Below, in pieces: positions 6,095 through 8,848 of a DNA stretch of 8,848 nucleotides (position 1 is its first letter; each line of letters begins with the position of its first letter). This DNA is from an uncultured Saprospiraceae bacterium (GTDB lineage Bacteria; Bacteroidota; Bacteroidia; Chitinophagales; Saprospiraceae): the NCBI GenBank assembly GCA_938039305.1, contig CALHUZ010000617.1, positions 1 through 8,848 of the forward strand, written 5' to 3'. The notes under the pieces are model-generated. The model did not search any database. It saw nothing but the letters and a program-made list of their open reading frames with translations, and was not told where the DNA came from. A program made the position numbers and the translations under genes.

Positions 6095-7291
6095 TCATGG
6101 TAGCTTCTCTACATTCAATTTTTCAATATAGCCCCATAAGTCTTCAGCATTAATATTCTTACCAGAGGCCTCTACAAATACTCTATCTCCAACTTTATAT
6201 AATAGCTGTGTCGTATTCTCTGCTTCTCTGTATTGTGCGATATAGGGTTTTATATCCTTTTCCTCCTTTCCTTCGTATTCCATGGCATATGCAAAGTCTA
6301 TCATCTCTATATCACCAGGATTCTTAGAGTAATCGACTACATAGAGATCTATCTCCTTTTCTTGAGCTTCATCAGCATAGACTAAGTGAATGTTATTTTT
6401 GTTTTTTCGTCCTCTGGGTGGATTACCGTATTCTTTGCTGGTCACCGATAAATCACCTAATTCATCAGGTGCCCACTTTTCAAATTGCTCTTGTGTGATC
6501 GTTACATAATTGTATAACACCTTAGCGACTTGTATATCTTCATCCTTTTTGGTCTGCTTTATAAACCATTTAACTTCCTTCGCCTCAGGAGAGACAGTTG
6601 TGAAATGTATTCTCTTTGGTATTTTGGTGTGATAATCATTCTTACTATAATCTTGAATCTCAACAAGCGACTCTTTTATAAAATTCCAACCTTTATTTAA
6701 CTGAACATCTGCACTAACAATCACTTCAATGTCGTATATGCCATGGAAGGAAGTTTTCGAGCATTCTTCTGTGTAGTCAATAGATCGATCAACATAAAAC
6801 CAATGATACTTGCTTCCTACAGTCAAACTATCACTGCTGTATTGATTATTACCTAACACCTTTTTATCGGAAACAGGGCTTAACGTCCCTACTCTTATGC
6901 CATACTTTTCTATGGATATAGATTCGTATTTTTGCGAAAACACTTCATCAAATGGAGTCTCACCAAAAAGATCCTTATCCTCACAAGTTTGCATATCAAA
7001 TAAGCTTTGAAAATTATAATTTCCTAGGTTAATGTCATTATACAAAGCCTTGATATCAAATTCGGGCAAATTGAAATGAATCATTCCTTCTGTATCTATA
7101 CTGCCTCTTATATGCTCACCGTTGTGTTGTCTTAGCGTGAATTCTAATCCTCCATTGGCATAATCTAACTCGCCTTTCAGCTGGTTTGTTATTTTAGGTG
7201 AAGCAGTGACAAACTCTTGCGACATAGCAGGAAGACTCGTCAATGCAAGGATCAGAATTACTACTGTCTGTTTTATGATAAGTGACTTCAT
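6095..7291 (-). CDS. Exported protein of unknown function
   Basis: 398 residues from the ATG at 7291. This start is preferred over an in-frame ATG 16 codons upstream because MKSLIIKQTVVILILALTSL is a signal peptide start, with likely cleavage after PAMS (residue 24, before Gln25). The mature protein is mixed alpha/beta with many charged residues. A central part (about 130-245) is beta-rich and contains SADVQLNKGWNFIKESL and a W-F-I-K strand. The C-terminal 80 residues (DIEMIDFAYAMEYEG, then YKVGDRVFVEASG, then a closing LNVEKLP helix) look like a separate alpha/beta module, with a glycine-rich VE-x-x-G turn before the last helix. I do not recognise the family and see no catalytic motif. Only two cysteines remain in the mature chain (about 103 and 177). 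Periplasmic or surface location is inferred. Confidence 0.85.
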   Translation of the reverse strand: MKSLIIKQTVVILILALTSLPAMSQEFVTASPKITNQLKGELDYANGGLEFTLRQHNGEHIRGSIDTEGMIHFNLPEFDIKALYNDINLGNYNFQSLFDMQTCEDKDLFGETPFDEVFSQKYESISIEKYGIRVGTLSPVSDKKVLGNNQYSSDSLTVGSKYHWFYVDRSIDYTEECSKTSFHGIYDIEVIVSADVQLNKGWNFIKESLVEIQDYSKNDYHTKIPKRIHFTTVSPEAKEVKWFIKQTKKDEDIQVAKVLYNYVTITQEQFEKWAPDELGDLSVTSKEYGNPPRGRKNKNNIHLVYADEAQEKEIDLYVVDYSKNPGDIEMIDFAYAMEYEGKEEKDIKPYIAQYREAENTTQLLYKVGDRVFVEASGKNINAEDLWGYIEKLNVEKLP

Positions 7292-7387
7292 ACTTTTTCG
7301 CTTTGTAAATATTATGTGTTGGCTGATAATTAGCCTCATCTATAGATTGATACAACCCTAAGAGTGCAGAATAATATAAGCATGAAG

Positions 7388-7410
7388 TTAGATCAGATTA
7401 GATCCTGATC
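7388..7410. promoter_or_regulatory. GATC-rich direct and inverted repeats upstream of the exported-protein gene
   Basis: TTAGATC occurs at 7388-7394 and 7398-7404, exactly 10 bp (about one helical turn) apart. GATCAG (7391-7396) is also the reverse complement of CTGATC (7405-7410). The cluster is about 100 bp upstream of the ATG at 7291. Helically phased repeats of this kind can be operator half-sites, but no regulator can be assigned. Confidence 0.25.
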
Positions 7411-7434
7411 AATCACTGTTTAGAGTGATTTTTT
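7411..7434 (+). terminator. Rho-independent terminator-like hairpin, plus strand
   Basis: AATCACT (7411-7417) and AGTGATT (7424-7430) form a perfect 7-bp stem with a 6-nt loop, followed by four more T's to 7434. This matches a plus-strand intrinsic terminator, yet no plus-strand gene precedes it. On the minus strand no T-run follows the stem. Confidence 0.4.
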
Positions 7435-7505
7435 ATGATAATTACGGTTCTACGCCCTTTAGAGTGGGGGCAAAGTCTATCCATATTGGTTTATTAATAT
7501 CTTAT

Positions 7506-7531
7506 TCTCTTTTTTCTTGGCAAAAAAGAGA
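7506..7531. repeat. A/T-stem hairpin, 10 bp
   Basis: TCTCTTTTTT (7506-7515) pairs perfectly with AAAAAAGAGA (7522-7531) around the loop CTTGGC. Neither side has a following T-run that would make it a standard terminator. It directly abuts the fold-back repeat that begins near 7541 and may be part of the same element. Confidence 0.4.
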
Positions 7532-7540
7532 GAAAAACCC

Positions 7541-7727
7541 AAGGCTGTATTCATTTCTTAACGTTCCAGAAACGATAAAAACCTAAATTCTAAAAACTCG
7601 CTTTATTAGCACGTTAATGATTGGGCCTCAGGCCATTAAGGTTACCTTCTTGGTCATCTTGTTATGCTCACACACCTTATAATTTTTAACGGCTTTTATC
7701 GCTTCTTACTCTAAAATGAATAAGGCC
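7541..7727. repeat. Imperfect fold-back (long inverted repeat) element in non-coding DNA
   Basis: The left arm 7541-7583 and the reverse complement of the right arm 7691-7727 align along their length with small gaps. They share TATTCATTT (the right arm carries AAATGAATA). AGAAACGATAAAAACC (7568-7583) matches the complement of 7691-7706 at 14 of 16 bases. The central part carries a GC-rich palindrome, GGCCTCAGGCC (7624-7634), in otherwise AT-rich DNA. No open frame of note lies inside. From general familiarity, AT-rich fold-back spacers of this look recur between genes in Bacteroidota genomes, so a dispersed non-coding repeat is the leading guess; a copy elsewhere cannot be checked here. Confidence 0.45.
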
Positions 7728-7892
7728 AATTTCTAAATCCCAATATGTAGGAATAAATTCTATTATAGGTTCATCCTCTGCAAAAGGCTAAGAACCATAA
7801 TTACACCTCAAAGGCTCCTATTAATGGGTTCCATTTGGCGAAAGCCAGAAATAACACTAAGAATTAGGCAAAAACAAGAAGGCGCTTAGCAA
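7728..7892. other. Non-coding tail downstream of the EF-Tu-domain gene
   Basis: No gene or promoter is visible. One small hairpin, TGGC-GAAA-GCCA at 7836-7847, has a GNRA tetraloop, a fold often found in stable RNA ends. With 7292-7727 this makes about 600 bp without coding sequence. Confidence 0.3.
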
Positions 7893-8384
7893 CTACTCTT
7901 TTAATTCAATTTCAATTATTTTCGCAGCCCCAACTTTAACAGGGCCTTCATGAATCCACCATTCTTGCCCTATTTGTAGATACTGCTCTATTGGCTGATG
8001 AGCTAGGAATCTAATTATTGCAATAGCTTCATTTCCTGGTTCAAGCTTTTGCAACTCGCACAATTGAATATCGCCAATGAATGCGTATTCGACTTTCCCC
8101 GATTCATCGTACTCAAAGACATGATCTGGCCTATAACCACTTGTAATCCCAACTTCTCTTCCACCGTCTATCGACGTGAACAAATAGACTTGAGATTTAA
8201 TAGCGAATACAGTTGGCAACTCACGTAGGTCAAAATCAGTAATACTATGGCTTGTATATTTATCCCAAGCACCTCTATCAAAAACTTTTGAACAACCTTG
8301 ATTTAGCCATTTTTTAAATATTAACTTGCCATTAAACCATAGGTATAATTCATTGCCATCTTTTATTTCCTTTCTGATGTTCAT
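7893..8384 (-). CDS. Free-standing elongation factor Tu domain III-like protein
   Basis: 163 residues. Residues 62-162 follow the order of EF-Tu domain III landmarks. IKSQVYLFTSIDGGR corresponds to the VYVLSKEEGGR strand and turn. GYRPDHVF corresponds to GYRPQFYF. Then come LEPGNEAIAIIRF (the PGDN strand), a Pro-Ile pair (PI), EWWIHEGPVKVGAAKI (the IREGGRTVGAG strand) and a final strand. No GTPase domain (no P-loop, no NKxD) and no domain II is present. The first 60 residues (WFNGKLIFKKWLNQG, GAWDKYTSHSITD) are a separate, unrecognised part. In EF-Tu this barrel contacts domain I, the tRNA T-arm and EF-Ts; here it may bind a protein or RNA partner, but the role is unknown. Its ATG overlaps the stop of the preceding 90-codon gene (ATGA at 8384-8381), implying translational coupling. 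Confidence 0.85.
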   Translation of the reverse strand: MNIRKEIKDGNELYLWFNGKLIFKKWLNQGCSKVFDRGAWDKYTSHSITDFDLRELPTVFAIKSQVYLFTSIDGGREVGITSGYRPDHVFEYDESGKVEYAFIGDIQLCELQKLEPGNEAIAIIRFLAHQPIEQYLQIGQEWWIHEGPVKVGAAKIIEIELKE

Positions 8385-8653
8385 GATAACCGCTTGAAAT
8401 TATCGAATTCTGAACCATCAAAAAACTTAAATACATTTGGATAAGAAATTCCAAAAGTAGGCGCCTCTCCACTTCCTCCGCCAACTAATTTGTCATTTAG
8501 ATGACCATCGAAATCATATTCACTTTCTGGAATGTTTTCTTCAAGTTTATACAGTGCAATGTCTCTAGTTCCGCTATTAAGTACAAAATCATAATCCGAT
8601 TCACATTTGATAAAACCTAACAGCTTATGCTTGTATGTATCGATTGCTGACAT
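8381..8653 (-). CDS. Small cytoplasmic protein of unknown function, coupled to the EF-Tu-domain gene
   Basis: 90 residues from ATG at 8653. No signal peptide or membrane span. The chain is acidic and contains a conserved-looking glycine-rich segment, NDKLVGGGSGEAP (about residues 53-65), followed by an aromatic strand (SYPNVFKFFDG). I do not recognise the family. Its stop overlaps the start of the next gene by ATGA, so the two are almost certainly co-translated and may act together. The small size, acidity and location after the tail of another gene resemble immunity-type or accessory proteins, but this is only a contextual guess. The leader is A-rich (TAAAAGTAATCT before the ATG). Confidence 0.75.
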   Translation of the reverse strand: MSAIDTYKHKLLGFIKCESDYDFVLNSGTRDIALYKLEENIPESEYDFDGHLNDKLVGGGSGEAPTFGISYPNVFKFFDGSEFDNFKRLS

Positions 8654-8723
8654 AGATTACTTTTATACAATTATCGTCAAGCTTAACAATAGCATTAATG
8701 CTGATGCACTTTTCATAATAGAT

Positions 8724-8848
8724 TTATTTTTCATTAAGTGCCTCGTCAAGCATCTTCACAAGTTCGTCCCTTGTATATGTGAATGGCTGTCCCTCGTTCA
8801 GTTGAACTAATTCTCTAATGACCTGCTGGATCGTAATCTGAGCCTCAA
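8724..8848 (-). CDS. 3' end of an unidentified gene (5' part beyond the window)
   Basis: The frame is open from the right edge to TAA at 8726-8724, giving the last 40 residues: EAQITIQQVIRELVQLNEG, then QPFTYTRDELVKMLDEALNEK. The tail is helical and amphipathic with alternating acidic and hydrophobic positions, reads as genuine protein, and has no identifiable motif. It is followed after 70 bp by the 90-codon gene on the same strand, so the three genes may form one operon. Confidence 0.65.
   Translation of the reverse strand, partial: EAQITIQQVIRELVQLNEGQPFTYTRDELVKMLDEALNEK

Noticed and set aside
7292..7339. N-terminal extension of the exported protein by 16 codons
   Set aside because: The extension (MRLIISQHIIFTKRKS) precedes a complete signal peptide that begins at the ATG at 7291.
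8607..8810. 67-codon plus-strand frame at the right side
   Set aside because: Antisense to the gene tail and the head of the 90-codon gene, both of which read as better proteins.
1..8848. CRISPR array, tRNA, rRNA, integrase or transposase
   Set aside because: No regularly spaced identical repeats, no cloverleaf with a CCA-type end, no rRNA-like stretch and no recombinase motif were seen.

Overview
The window is AT-rich and almost every gene lies on the minus strand. It looks like the chromosome of a free-living, probably aquatic or marine, member of the Bacteroidota. Reasons: leaders are A-rich with no clear Shine-Dalgarno sequence; one perfect TAnnTTTG box, the Bacteroidota -7 element, sits before an outer-membrane gene; exported proteins are abundant (a large multidomain secreted protein, a CGSS-type lipoprotein, a small beta-barrel); and there is a Crp/Fnr-type regulator of the kind common in this phylum. 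Genus and family cannot be settled from the sequence.

Layout in minus-strand reading order, from the right edge. The last 40 codons of an unidentified gene enter at 8848. They are followed by a 90-residue protein of unknown function that overlaps by ATGA a 163-residue protein whose last 100 residues are a free-standing elongation factor Tu domain III. Next comes about 600 bp without a gene (7292-7892). It holds a GNRA hairpin, a long imperfect fold-back repeat, an A/T-stem hairpin and a plus-strand terminator-like hairpin. Then come a 398-residue exported protein of unknown function, a 127-bp strongly structured intergenic element (5943-6069), a Crp/Fnr-family regulator, a perfect 20-bp palindrome and a 192-residue outer-membrane beta-barrel protein. 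The palindrome centre lies 33 bp upstream of the centre of the beta-barrel gene's -7 box, which is the geometry of a class II Crp-type activator site. This suggests, but does not prove, that the neighbouring regulator controls that gene.

A 46-residue single-span membrane protein (plus strand, too short for most gene callers) converges on the beta-barrel gene. To its left is a 290-residue AraC-family regulator with a perfect 8-bp inverted repeat in its leader. Then comes the apparent 3' stump of a lost gene, ending 6 bp before a 490-residue lipoprotein built of two ABM-like ferredoxin-fold domains followed by two SnoaL/NTF2-like domains. 72 bp further on begins a large secreted protein with two tandem cysteine-bearing modules and a beta-propeller-like C-terminal region; it runs off the left edge.

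No rRNA, tRNA, CRISPR array, transposase or recombinase was seen. The most interesting items are the free-standing EF-Tu domain III with its overlapping partner, the regulator/palindrome/promoter arrangement at 5283-5929, the structured element at 5943-6069, and the doubled-domain lipoprotein.
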